64,000 bases of DNA, taken from NCBI GenBank assembly GCA_937873395.1, contig CALMYH010000107.1:18117-82116 (forward strand), given 5' to 3'. This document shows positions 57,097-64,000 of this stretch, in pieces. Origin of the DNA: an uncultured Burkholderiales bacterium. GTDB taxonomy: Bacteria > Pseudomonadota > Gammaproteobacteria > Burkholderiales > Burkholderiaceae_C. A model generated the notes under the pieces. The model worked only from the letters and a program-made list of their open reading frames with translations. It made no database searches and was not told where the DNA came from. Each line of letters opens with the position of its first letter. Positions within the stretch are counted from its first letter, which is position 1. The position numbers were made by a program, and so were the translations under genes.

Positions 57097-58014
57097 TCAC
57101 ATTCCTCGACCCTGCCGGGCGGGCAGGGTGGCCAGCACCAGTCCCGTCAGCGCGATGCCGAAGGCCCCGATTTGCAGGGGACTCAGGCGTTCTCCGAGGA
57201 ACAGCACACCTACCAGGGCCGCGCTGACCGGCAGCATCACGGTGAACACACCCGCGCGCGATGCGGGCACGCTTCTGAGGCCGGTCATCCAGAGCCAGAC
57301 CGTCCAGACACTGGCTGCCAGACCATAGAACAGCAGCAACAACCAGCTGTTCCAGGTGACGTCGCCGAAGTCGAAACGCAAGGCCCACCACAGCCCCATC
57401 GGGGTCACCAGTGCGAAGCCCCAAAGGTTGATCAGGGCCGCAATGCGCCGGGGACCCAGCCCGCCGGTCAGGTGTTTTCCGATCACCACATAGGCGGCCT
57501 CACACACCACCGCGGCGAACACCAGCAGATTGCCCAGCCACATCCGCGAGGCGTCCACGCCCGCAGCGGCCGGGTTCTTGTCCATCGAAAACAGACCAAT
57601 GCCCAGGGCCGCACAGAGGATGGCTGCCTGGATCCGCCGACCGACCCGTTCGCGCAGAAACAGCCAGCTCAGCACGGCCACCACCGCCGGGATCGAGGAC
57701 ATGACCACGCCGGCTGCCACCGCCGTGGTCATGCTCACGCCATACAGCATGCAGATCGAGAACAGGAAGTTGCCGAGGAACGATTCCAGAAACAGGAGCC
57801 AGCGGGTGCGAGGGGTCAGTGGCGGTTCGCTGTCAGGCTTTCGCAGCCAGAATGCCATCGCGAGTGCTCCGATGCCGAAACGCAGCCAGGCCAGCAGGAA
57901 CACCGGAAAGAGCAGCACCAGAGGCTTGGAAAGGGCCACGTAGCTGCCCACAAGCGACATGCTCAGTGCCAGCGCCGTGTAGGCCATCCAGAGGGGAGGG
58001 GGGTGCGAGGTCAT
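57097..58014 (-). CDS. EamA-family (DMT) transporter
   Basis: This 305-residue permease of the drug/metabolite superfamily has ten helices in two EamA repeats (about 12-140 and 160-295). The repeat ends VVAVLSWLFLRERVGRRIQA and SAALVGVLFLGERLSPLQIG are typical. The start at 58014 is chosen near the first helix; the frame is open up to 58335 across the AT-rich aceA control region and is not likely coding there. Its stop abuts that of the preceding convergent gene. The substrate is unknown. Confidence 0.85.
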   Translation of the reverse strand: MTSHPPPLWMAYTALALSMSLVGSYVALSKPLVLLFPVFLLAWLRFGIGALAMAFWLRKPDSEPPLTPRTRWLLFLESFLGNFLFSICMLYGVSMTTAVAAGVVMSSIPAVVAVLSWLFLRERVGRRIQAAILCAALGIGLFSMDKNPAAAGVDASRMWLGNLLVFAAVVCEAAYVVIGKHLTGGLGPRRIAALINLWGFALVTPMGLWWALRFDFGDVTWNSWLLLLFYGLAASVWTVWLWMTGLRSVPASRAGVFTVMLPVSAALVGVLFLGERLSPLQIGAFGIALTGLVLATLPARQGRGM

Positions 58015-58376
58015 GATGTGGGGCGCGGTCCGCATCATGCCTGAATAACGGGCATGATGCCCTGAGAGCACTCCGATGGTGCGCCTGAGTCTTTCATGGG
58101 ATGTGTCGCGGCGGTGGGGCGTCTTGTCGGAAGAAATGGATTTGCGTATTACGAAAAATGAGCTTGCTGCGCTGCGGCAGTTTTTCTTGATATGAGAGAA
58201 AAAATCCCATATCGTGATATGAAGACAGGAATCCTTTGATTTAAAACAAGAAAATAAATGTCTTATATAAGACATAAGAGACAAAATAAGTCTTGTATAA
58301 GACCTAAAATACCGGCATGGGCATCGGGCTTGCATGTCTGGTGACCACCCCCTTTTCTCAACCCCTGGAGAGTGTC
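58015..58376. other. AT-rich divergent control region between the EamA gene and aceA
   Basis: These 362 bases hold no supported gene. The right half (about 58140-58310) is markedly AT-rich compared with the window. It contains the palindromes CATATCGTGATATG-type (58208-58221), ATGTCTTATATAAGACAT (58258-58275) and GTCTTGTATAAGAC (58290-58303), most likely operators of aceA. Confidence 0.7.
58258..58303. promoter_or_regulatory. Paired palindromic operators upstream of aceA
   Basis: A perfect 18-bp palindrome ATGTCTTATATAAGACAT and a near-copy GTCTTGTATAAGAC have centres 30 bases apart, about three helix turns. The second ends 73 bases before the aceA ATG. The shared core is TCTTRTATAAGA. Such sites suggest a dimeric regulator, possibly of the GntR or similar type, bound twice on the same face. 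The regulator is not in the window as far as can be told. Confidence 0.65.
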
Positions 58377-59708
58377 ATGCCTCAATCCCTCAACGAGCAA
58401 CTGAGCCGCCAACAGCAGATCGAAGCCCTGGAAAAGGACTGGGCCAGCAACCCGCGCTGGAAGGGCGTCAAGCGCGGCTACACCGCAGCCGACGTCGTGC
58501 GTCTGCGCGGCAGCGTCCAGCCCGAGTACACCTTCGCCCAGCGCGGTGCCGAGAAGCTGTGGGCCAAGGTCAACGGCGGTGCCAAGAAGGGCTATGTGAA
58601 CGCTTTCGGTGCCATCACCGCTGGCCAGGCCATGCAACAGGCCAAGGCGGGCCTGGAAGCGGTGTACCTGTCGGGTTGGCAGGTGGCCGCTGACGGCAAC
58701 ACCAGCGAAACCATGTACCCCGACCAGTCGCTGTACGCCTACGACTCGGTGCCGACCATGGTGCGCCGCATCAACAACACCTTCAAGCGCGCCGACGAGA
58801 TCCAGTGGAGCCGTGGCATCGAGCCGGGCAGCCCTGAATTCATCGACTACTTCCTGCCCATCGTGGCCGATGCCGAAGCCGGTTTCGGTGGTGTGCTGAA
58901 CGCCTTCGAACTGATGAAGAACATGATCGCTGCCGGTGCGGCTGGCGTTCACTTTGAAGACCAGTTGGCCGCCGTCAAGAAGTGCGGCCACATGGGTGGC
59001 AAGGTGCTGGTGCCGACCCAGGAAGCCTGCGAAAAGCTGATCGCTGCCCGTTTCGCTGCCGACACCATGGGCGTCCCGACCCTGATCCTGGCCCGCACCG
59101 ACGCCGAAGCCGCCAACCTGATCACCAGCGACCACGACGCCAACGACAAGCCCTTCCTGACCGGCGAGCGCACCCAGGAAGGTTTCTACCGCGTCAAGAA
59201 CGGTCTGGAGCAGGCCATCAGCCGCGGCGTGGCCTACGCCCCCTACGCCGACCTGGTGTGGTGTGAGACCGGCACGCCCGACCTCGGCTTTGCCCGCGAG
59301 TTCGCCCAGGCCGTGCACGCCGCCTGCCCGGGCAAGCTGCTGTCCTACAACTGCTCGCCCTCGTTCAACTGGAAGAAGAACCTGGACGATGCCACCATCG
59401 CCAAGTTCCAGGACGAGCTGTCGGCGCTGGGTTACAAGTACCAGTTCATCACGCTGGCCGGCATCCACATCAACTGGTTCAACACCTTCCAGTTTGCCCA
59501 CGCCTACGCCCGCGGCGAAGGCATGAAGCACTACACCGAGATGGTGCAGGAGCCCGAGTTCAAGGCGCGCGAGAAGGGCTACACCTTCGTGTCGCACCAG
59601 CAGGAAGTCGGCGCCGGCTACTTCGATGACGTGACCACCGTGATCCAGGGCGGTTCTTCCAGTGTGAAGGCCCTGACCGGCTCGACCGAAGAAGAGCAGT
59701 TCCACTGA
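58377..59708 (+). CDS. aceA: Isocitrate lyase
   Basis: This 443-residue enzyme of the glyoxylate shunt splits isocitrate to glyoxylate and succinate. The catalytic Cys lies in the signature [19 protein letters not shown] and [12 protein letters not shown] are also conserved. The ATG at 58377 follows TGGAGAG. It is a single gene with its own terminator at 59751 and a palindrome-rich upstream region. With acs at 33660 it enables net carbon gain from acetate. Confidence 0.97.
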   Translation: MPQSLNEQLSRQQQIEALEKDWASNPRWKGVKRGYTAADVVRLRGSVQPEYTFAQRGAEKLWAKVNGGAKKGYVNAFGAITAGQAMQQAKAGLEAVYLSGWQVAADGNTSETMYPDQSLYAYDSVPTMVRRINNTFKRADEIQWSRGIEPGSPEFIDYFLPIVADAEAGFGGVLNAFELMKNMIAAGAAGVHFEDQLAAVKKCGHMGGKVLVPTQEACEKLIAARFAADTMGVPTLILARTDAEAANLITSDHDANDKPFLTGERTQEGFYRVKNGLEQAISRGVAYAPYADLVWCETGTPDLGFAREFAQAVHAACPGKLLSYNCSPSFNWKKNLDDATIAKFQDELSALGYKYQFITLAGIHINWFNTFQFAHAYARGEGMKHYTEMVQEPEFKAREKGYTFVSHQQEVGAGYFDDVTTVIQGGSSSVKALTGSTEEEQFH

Positions 59709-59750
59709 TCTGCCCGGAATCCGCCGTCTGCAGACGGCTGAGGAGACAGC

Positions 59751-59776
59751 AAGCCCGGGCCAGCCCGGGCTTTTTT
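59751..59776 (+). terminator. Intrinsic terminator after aceA
   Basis: A 10-bp GC-rich inverted repeat, AAGCCCGGGC / GCCCGGGCTT around a very short CA loop, so that the innermost pairs must open, is followed by T bases. It separates aceA from the thrS leader. Confidence 0.88.
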
Positions 59777-59828
59777 GTGGGAAAATCGGGGTTTAGCGAC
59801 CGACAAGAGCGAGAAAGGCATCCTGGTT

Positions 59829-59870
59829 ATGACACCGCGAACTCCTTTGGAGACCCTCACGGCCCTTTGA
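59829..59870 (+). CDS. Candidate threonine-rich leader peptide of thrS
   Basis: A 14-codon ORF encodes MTPRTPLETLTAL, with Thr at positions 2, 5, 9 and 11, using ACA, ACT, ACC and ACG once each. AAAGG lies about ten bases before the ATG. It ends 88 bases before the thrS start and upstream of a terminator hairpin at 59915. Four Thr codons in 13 sense codons fits a control codon run read by the ribosome, with charged tRNA-Thr as the signal. Coding status is inferred from this arrangement, not from homology. Confidence 0.6.
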   Translation: MTPRTPLETLTAL

Positions 59871-59884
59871 GGCCTGCAGTTCGC
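59837..59884 (+). promoter_or_regulatory. Inverted repeat linking leader peptide codons to a downstream arm (attenuator segments 1 and 2)
   Basis: GCGAACT (59837-59843), inside the leader ORF over its Arg-Thr codons, is the exact complement of AGTTCGC (59878-59884), ten bases after the leader stop. CGCGC at 59882-59886 can instead pair with GCGCG at 59916-59920, the 5' arm of the terminator. This gives the two exclusive folds expected of ribosome-mediated attenuation. Confidence 0.5.
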
Positions 59885-59914
59885 GCCTGCCTGATCTTCT
59901 CATCTCGTCCCATC

Positions 59915-59943
59915 AGCGCGGCATCGACCGCGCTTTTTGTTTT
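59915..59943 (+). terminator. Intrinsic terminator (attenuator) just upstream of thrS
   Basis: The 7-bp stem AGCGCGG / CCGCGCT with loop CATCGA is followed by TTTTGTTTT. It stands only 15 bases before the thrS ATG and after the aceA terminator, so its likely role is to stop thrS leader transcripts. Confidence 0.75.
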
Positions 59944-59957
59944 CCGGACCCGACACC

Positions 59958-61865
59958 ATGCTCAACATCACGCTCCCCGACGGATCACAACGCCAGTTCC
60001 CCGGCCCGGTCACTGTGGCTGAAGTCGCCGCTTCCATCGGCGCTGGCCTGGCCAAGGCCGCGCTGGGAGGCAAGGTCAACGGCAAGCTGGTCAACACCAG
60101 TTTTCAGATCACCGAGGACGCGCCGCTGGCCATCGTGACCGCCAAGGACGCCGATGGCCTGGAGATGATCCGCCACTCCACCGCCCACCTGCTGGCCTAC
60201 GCCGTCAAGGAGCTGTTTCCCGAGGCGCAGGTGACCATCGGACCGGTGATCGACAACGGCTTCTATTACGACTTCTCGTACAAGCGGCCTTTCACGCCCG
60301 AGGATCTGGTCGCCATCGAGAAGAAGATGGCCGAACTGGCGGCCAAGGACGAGCCGGTGGTGCGCCGCGTGTTGCCGCGCGACGAGGCGGTGGCGTATTT
60401 CAAAGGGCTGGGCGAACACTACAAGGCCGAGATCATTGCCAGCATTCCGAGCAATGAAGATGTGTCCCTGTACCGCGAAGGTGCGTTTGAAGACCTGTGC
60501 CGGGGCCCGCACGTGCCCAGTACCGGCAAGCTCAAGCACTTCAAGCTCATGAAGGTGGCCGGGGCCTACTGGCGTGGCGACCACCGCAACGAGATGCTGC
60601 AGCGCGTCTACGGCACGGCCTGGGCCAGCAAAGAGGATCTGCAGCAGTACCTGACCCTGCTGGAGGAGGCCGAGAAGCGGGACCACCGCAAACTCGGCAA
60701 GGAACTGGACCTGTTCCACATCGATGACCACGCGCCGGGCCTGGTGTTCTGGCACCCCAAAGGCTGGACGGTCTGGCAGCAGGTCGAGCAGTACATGCGC
60801 CAGGTCTACCGGGACAACGGCTACCAGGAGGTCAAGGGCCCACAGATTCTGGACCAGACGCTGTGGGAGAAAACCGGTCACTGGGACAAGTACCGCGACA
60901 ACATGTTCGTGACCGAGTCGGAAAAGCGCGATTACGCGCTCAAGCCGATGAACTGCCCGGGCCACATCCTGATCTTCAAACAGGGCATCAAGAGCTACCG
61001 CGACCTGCCGCTGCGCTATGGTGAGTTCGGGCAATGCCACCGCAACGAGCCTTCGGGTGGCCTGCACGGCATCATGCGTGTGCGTGGCTTCACGCAGGAC
61101 GATGGTCACATCTTCTGTACCGAAGACCAGATTCTGGCCGAGTGCGACACCTTCACCCAGGTGCTCAGGAAGGTGTATGCCGATTTCGGCTTCACCAACA
61201 TCCTCTACAAGGTGTCCACGCGGCCGGCCGCGCGCATCGGCTCGGATGAGTTGTGGGACAAGGCCGAACAGGCGCTGATGGCCAGCCTGCGCCATTCGGG
61301 CTGCGAATTTGTCATCTCCGAAGGTGACGGGGCCTTCTACGGCCCGAAAGTCGAGTACACGCTCAAGGACGCGCTGGGCCGGGAGTGGCAGTGCGGCACC
61401 ATCCAGGTGGACTTCAACCTGTCGGAGCGTCTGGATGCCGAGTACGTGGCCGAGGATGGCAGCCGCCAGCGCCCGGTGATCCTTCACCGGGCCATCGTCG
61501 GCAGCCTGGAGCGATTCATCGGCATCCTGATCGAGCAGCACGCCGGCGCGCTGCCGGTCTGGCTGGCACCGGTGCAGGTGGTGGTGGCCGGAATCACCGA
61601 TGCCCAGGCCGATTACGTCCAGGAAGTGGCGAAAACGCTGCAAAAACAAGGGCTTAGGGTGGCAACCGACCTGCGCAACGAGAAAATTACGTATAAAATA
61701 CGAGAGCACGCGTTGCAAAAGCTGCCTTACATCCTGGTCGTGGGCGACAAGGAGAAGGTTTCTGGCGCTGTCGCCGTGCGGGCCCGAGGCAACAAAGACC
61801 TCGGTGTCATGCCGCTGGAGCAGTTCTCCGAACTCGTCGCGGCAGACGTTTCATCCCGGGTTTGA
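59958..61865 (+). CDS. thrS: Threonyl-tRNA synthetase
   Basis: This 635-residue class II synthetase has an N-terminal TGS domain (about 1-62), the editing domain with the [16 protein letters not shown] signature, a catalytic core with motif 2 ([21 protein letters not shown]) ending in motif 3, and a C-terminal anticodon-binding domain. Zinc ligands include the Cys of [12 protein letters not shown]. The ATG at 59958 is used rather than a start at 59937, which would overlap the terminator. It leads the operon with infC, rpmI, rplT and pheS and appears to be controlled by the leader described at 59829-59943. Confidence 0.98.
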   Translation: MLNITLPDGSQRQFPGPVTVAEVAASIGAGLAKAALGGKVNGKLVNTSFQITEDAPLAIVTAKDADGLEMIRHSTAHLLAYAVKELFPEAQVTIGPVIDNGFYYDFSYKRPFTPEDLVAIEKKMAELAAKDEPVVRRVLPRDEAVAYFKGLGEHYKAEIIASIPSNEDVSLYREGAFEDLCRGPHVPSTGKLKHFKLMKVAGAYWRGDHRNEMLQRVYGTAWASKEDLQQYLTLLEEAEKRDHRKLGKELDLFHIDDHAPGLVFWHPKGWTVWQQVEQYMRQVYRDNGYQEVKGPQILDQTLWEKTGHWDKYRDNMFVTESEKRDYALKPMNCPGHILIFKQGIKSYRDLPLRYGEFGQCHRNEPSGGLHGIMRVRGFTQDDGHIFCTEDQILAECDTFTQVLRKVYADFGFTNILYKVSTRPAARIGSDELWDKAEQALMASLRHSGCEFVISEGDGAFYGPKVEYTLKDALGREWQCGTIQVDFNLSERLDAEYVAEDGSRQRPVILHRAIVGSLERFIGILIEQHAGALPVWLAPVQVVVAGITDAQADYVQEVAKTLQKQGLRVATDLRNEKITYKIREHALQKLPYILVVGDKEKVSGAVAVRARGNKDLGVMPLEQFSELVAADVSSRV

Positions 61866-61951
61866 GTTCAAACGCATCGGTGAAGCCCGCGCAGGCACTG
61901 GCGCTTCTTGCATGCGTGTTTTGTTGAATCTGCCCACACGAAGGACACACC

Positions 61952-62554
61952 ATAGCTACCAACTTTCGCGACCGCCGCCAGCGTGAAGAGCGTGCACACC
62001 GACTGAACCGTGAAATCATGGCCCCCGAGGTTCGCCTCAACGGGCCGGAAAACGAGCCTCTGGGCATCGTCAGTCTGCAGGAAGCGCTGCGCATGGCAGG
62101 GGAACTGGACGTTGACCTGGTCGAGATCGCGGCCACGGCCAGCCCACCGGTGTGTCGCCTGATGGACTACGGCAAGTTCAAGTACCAGGAGCAGAAGAAG
62201 GCGGCGGAAGCCAAGGCGAAGCAAAAGGTCATCGAGGTCAAGGAAATCAAGTTCCGTCCCGGCACCGACGACGGCGACTACAACATCAAGATGCGCAACA
62301 TTCGGCGCTTTCTCGATGACGGTGACAAGTGCAAGGTCACGCTGCGTTTTCGCGGTCGCGAGATCACGCACCAGGAGCTGGGCCTGGCCTTGCTCAACCG
62401 GATTCGTGATGAGCTGGGGGACAGCATCGTGGTCGAGCAGTTTCCCAAGCTCGAAGGCCGGCAGATGATCATGATGATCGCGCCGGGCCGCAAGAAGGCG
62501 GCAGGCGCCGTCGCCAAGGCCGGCTCCGAGGGAGCGGTCCAGGCGGCGGCCTGA
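61952..62554 (+). CDS. infC: Translation initiation factor IF-3, with AUA start codon
   Basis: This 200-residue factor keeps ribosomal subunits apart and checks the start codon. The N-terminal [19 protein letters not shown] and the signature [24 protein letters not shown]-type linker (positions about 80-105) are typical, with an alanine-rich C-terminal extension. The start is taken as ATA at 61952: AAGGA lies six bases upstream, an in-frame TGA at 61925 excludes any upstream start, and the first ATG (62018) would remove 22 conserved residues. A rare start codon for infC is the known basis of IF-3 autoregulation in E. coli, which uses AUU. Confidence 0.93.
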   Translation: MATNFRDRRQREERAHRLNREIMAPEVRLNGPENEPLGIVSLQEALRMAGELDVDLVEIAATASPPVCRLMDYGKFKYQEQKKAAEAKAKQKVIEVKEIKFRPGTDDGDYNIKMRNIRRFLDDGDKCKVTLRFRGREITHQELGLALLNRIRDELGDSIVVEQFPKLEGRQMIMMIAPGRKKAAGAVAKAGSEGAVQAAA

Positions 62555-62741
62555 AGCAGAGACAGAATCGCTCCGGCGGGTTGGTCCCCGTCGGAACGTG
62601 TGACAGGCGGCTGGTCGAGAGACCGGCCGTTTGCCACTCCAGGGGAGCCGACAGGCACCCCGGTCAAAAGTGGCTCGGGGCCAACAAGACCGCGGAAGGT
62701 TCGCGGCGCCTCACGAGCACAAATGAAGAAGGAGCATGGAC

Positions 62742-62945
62742 ATGCCCAAAATGAAGACCAAGAGCAGCGCGAAGAAGCGTTTTCGCGTTCGTCCGGGTGG
62801 GACCGTCAAGCGCGGTCAGGCCTTCAAGCGTCACATCCTGACCAAGAAGACCACCAAGAACAAGCGCCACCTGCGGGGTGCGGTGAATGTGCATGAGACC
62901 AATATGGGTCACATGGCACAGATGCTGCCCTTTGCCGGGCTGTGA
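62742..62945 (+). CDS. rpmI: 50S ribosomal protein L35
   Basis: This 67-residue basic protein starts [20 protein letters not shown] and fits L35 over its whole length. GGAG lies seven bases before the ATG at 62742. It follows infC after 187 bases, a gap that could hold the leader through which L20 represses rpmI-rplT in other bacteria; only small stems are seen there. Confidence 0.97.
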   Translation: MPKMKTKSSAKKRFRVRPGGTVKRGQAFKRHILTKKTTKNKRHLRGAVNVHETNMGHMAQMLPFAGL

Positions 62946-62983
62946 TGGCTGGCCTCTGATCAACGACGAACAAGGAGAACTCT

Positions 62984-63343
62984 ATGCCTCGCGTCAAACG
63001 TGGTGTCACGGCTCGCGCCCGTCACAAAAAAGTCCTGGCTCTGGCCAAAGGTTTCCGCGGCCGCCGCGGCAACGTCTTCCGCGTCGCCAAGCAGGCGGTG
63101 ATGAAGGCCGGTCAGTACGCCTACCGCGACCGCCGTACCAAGAAGCGTGTGTTCCGCCAGCTGTGGATCGCCCGTATCAATGCGGCAGCCCGTGCTTGTG
63201 GCCTGACCTACAGCCAGTTTGCCAACGGCCTGAAGAAGGCTCAGATCGAAATCGACCGCAAGGTCCTGGCCGATCTGGCCGTGAACGACCAGGCTGCCTT
63301 CGGCAGCATCGTGGAGCAAGTCAAAGCCAAGCTGGCCGCTTGA
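62984..63343 (+). CDS. rplT: 50S ribosomal protein L20
   Basis: This 119-residue rRNA-binding protein begins [20 protein letters not shown] and has the conserved [17 protein letters not shown] and [28 protein letters not shown] precedes the ATG. It acts early in large-subunit assembly and, in E. coli, represses its own operon. It is followed by hairpins and a T-run before pheS. Confidence 0.98.
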   Translation: MPRVKRGVTARARHKKVLALAKGFRGRRGNVFRVAKQAVMKAGQYAYRDRRTKKRVFRQLWIARINAAARACGLTYSQFANGLKKAQIEIDRKVLADLAVNDQAAFGSIVEQVKAKLAA

Positions 63344-63402
63344 TTCACGGGTCGCCCCTGAGTGTTCGGTGTCCGCACCGCGCACTCCCGGGCGGGCACT
63401 CG

Positions 63403-63439
63403 AAGGGGTTGGGGCTTGCAAAGGTTCCGCCCCTTTTTT
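63403..63439 (+). terminator. Terminator-like hairpin between rplT and pheS
   Basis: GGGGC (63411-63415) pairs with GCCCC (63429-63433) just before six T; AAGGGG at 63403-63408 can compete for CCCCTT. A separate hairpin, GAGTG / CACTC enclosing CGGTG / CACCG, lies at 63360-63387. It stands 21 bases before pheS, so it may reduce readthrough into pheS. No Phe-rich leader ORF was found. Confidence 0.6.
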
Positions 63440-63460
63440 GTTTACTTCCAGAGTCACACA

Positions 63461-64000
63461 TGAACGAGTTGGACGCACTGGTCGCCAGCGCCCGCGACGA
63501 ATTTGCCCGGGCCGCCACCCCGGCCGAGTTGGAGAACGCCAAAGCCCGCTTTCTGGGCAAGTCGGGCCGCATCACCGAGCTGATGAAAGGCATGGCCGCC
63601 TTGTCGGTGGACGAAAAGAAATCCCGTGGTGCCGCCATCAACCTGGCCAAACAGGCCATCGAGACCGCCCTCAACGAGCGGCGTTCCGCTCTGGCTGAGG
63701 CCGAGCTGGAGCGACAGCTGCGGGCCGAGGCGTTGGACGTCACCCTGCCGGGTCGGCAACGCGGCCAGGGGGGACTGCACCCGGTCAGCCTGACGCTGGA
63801 GCGCATCGAAGCCATCTTTGGCTCGATGGGTTTCGACGTCGCCGAGGGCCCCGAGATCGAGTCCGACTGGTTCAACTTCACCGCGCTGAACACGCCGGAG
63901 GACCATCCGGCGCGCTCCATGCACGACACCTTCTATGTGGAAGGTGGCAGTGCCAAGGCGCCGAACCTGCTGCGCACCCACACCAGCCCGATGCAGATCC
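63461..64000 (+). CDS. pheS: Phenylalanyl-tRNA synthetase alpha subunit, 5' part, truncated by window edge
   Basis: The first 180 residues are present. They show the N-terminal coiled-coil domain ([20 protein letters not shown] to about residue 90) and the start of the class II core, [19 protein letters not shown] then [21 protein letters not shown], standard for PheS. The ATG at 63461 has only a weak AGAG site. The beta subunit gene pheT would be expected beyond the window. Confidence 0.96.

Noticed and set aside
58015-58335. N-terminal extension of the EamA transporter into the aceA control region
   Set aside because: The open frame there is AT-rich, unlike the gene, carries regulatory palindromes, and the family starts close to the first helix at 58014.
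59777-59957. T-box riboswitch upstream of thrS
   Set aside because: No T-box sequence, specifier loop or antiterminator bulge is seen; the short Thr-codon ORF and simple stems fit a leader-peptide attenuator instead.
63344-63460. Phe-rich leader peptide for pheS, as in E. coli pheM
   Set aside because: All three forward frames were read; none holds a short ORF with clustered Phe codons.

Overview
The window is a GC-rich (roughly 65%) chromosomal segment of a betaproteobacterium, most likely a Burkholderiales member of Comamonadaceae type. Support: the order tRNA-Leu / tig / clpP / clpX / lon, the thrS-infC-rpmI-rplT-pheS run, a ccoNOQP cluster with divergent fnr and hemN, Bug-type (TTT) receptors, and a small Trp-rich protein family typical of this order. 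The genus cannot be fixed from sequence alone. No prophage, insertion sequence, CRISPR array or obvious island was seen; coding density is high and codon use is uniform.

Layout. 1-652: 5' part of a Lon-related ATPase gene (minus). 0.8-8.25 kb (minus): squalene genes hpnC, hpnD and hpnE, with an RND efflux pair (adaptor plus pump) between hpnC and hpnD. 8.4-12.6 kb: a second, divergent RND pair. 12.7-20.8 kb: amino-acid related locus (LysR regulator, D-amino-acid dehydrogenase, class III aminotransferase, TAXI-TRAP receptor and fused permease, racemase-like protein). 20.9-27.2 kb: tRNA-Leu and the proteostasis set tig-clpP-clpX-lon. 27.3-30.1 kb: tRNA-Gly, tRNA-Cys, glk, tRNA-Leu and two small conserved proteins. 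30.3-33.5 kb (minus): a NaChBac-type sodium channel, class I fumarase and murI, joined by overlapping stop/start codons. 33.7-39.3 kb: acs, a cytochrome c, a Trp-rich protein, ilvD and lgt. 39.5-44.9 kb: malonate catabolism (GntR regulator, malonyl-CoA decarboxylase, Bug receptor, enoyl-CoA hydratase-like protein, malonyl-CoA synthetase). 44.9-57.1 kb: microaerobic respiration block (CBS and Usp proteins, ccoI, ccoS, ccoNOQP, ccoG, ccoH, an unknown Cys-tailed membrane protein, fnr, hemN, a SafE-like protein). 57.1-59.8 kb: EamA transporter and aceA. 59.8-64 kb: thrS-infC-rpmI-rplT-pheS, truncated at the window end.

How the parts fit. Three FNR-type palindromes (upstream of ccoI/usp, ccoN and hemN) place cbb3 oxidase assembly and anaerobic heme synthesis under the Fnr encoded inside the same block. 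acs, aceA and the malonate operon all feed or use acetyl-CoA.

The most notable find is the leader of thrS. It has a 13-residue ORF with four Thr codons (ACA, ACT, ACC, ACG), an inverted repeat starting inside that ORF, and an intrinsic terminator 15 nt before the thrS ATG. This has the architecture of ribosome-mediated, threonine-sensing attenuation of a threonyl-tRNA synthetase operon. Other points of interest are an AUA start codon for infC, paired 14-18 bp palindromes before aceA, the channel-fumarase-murI coupling, and an A-depleted, proline-rich stretch in one RND adaptor that may be a sequence error.
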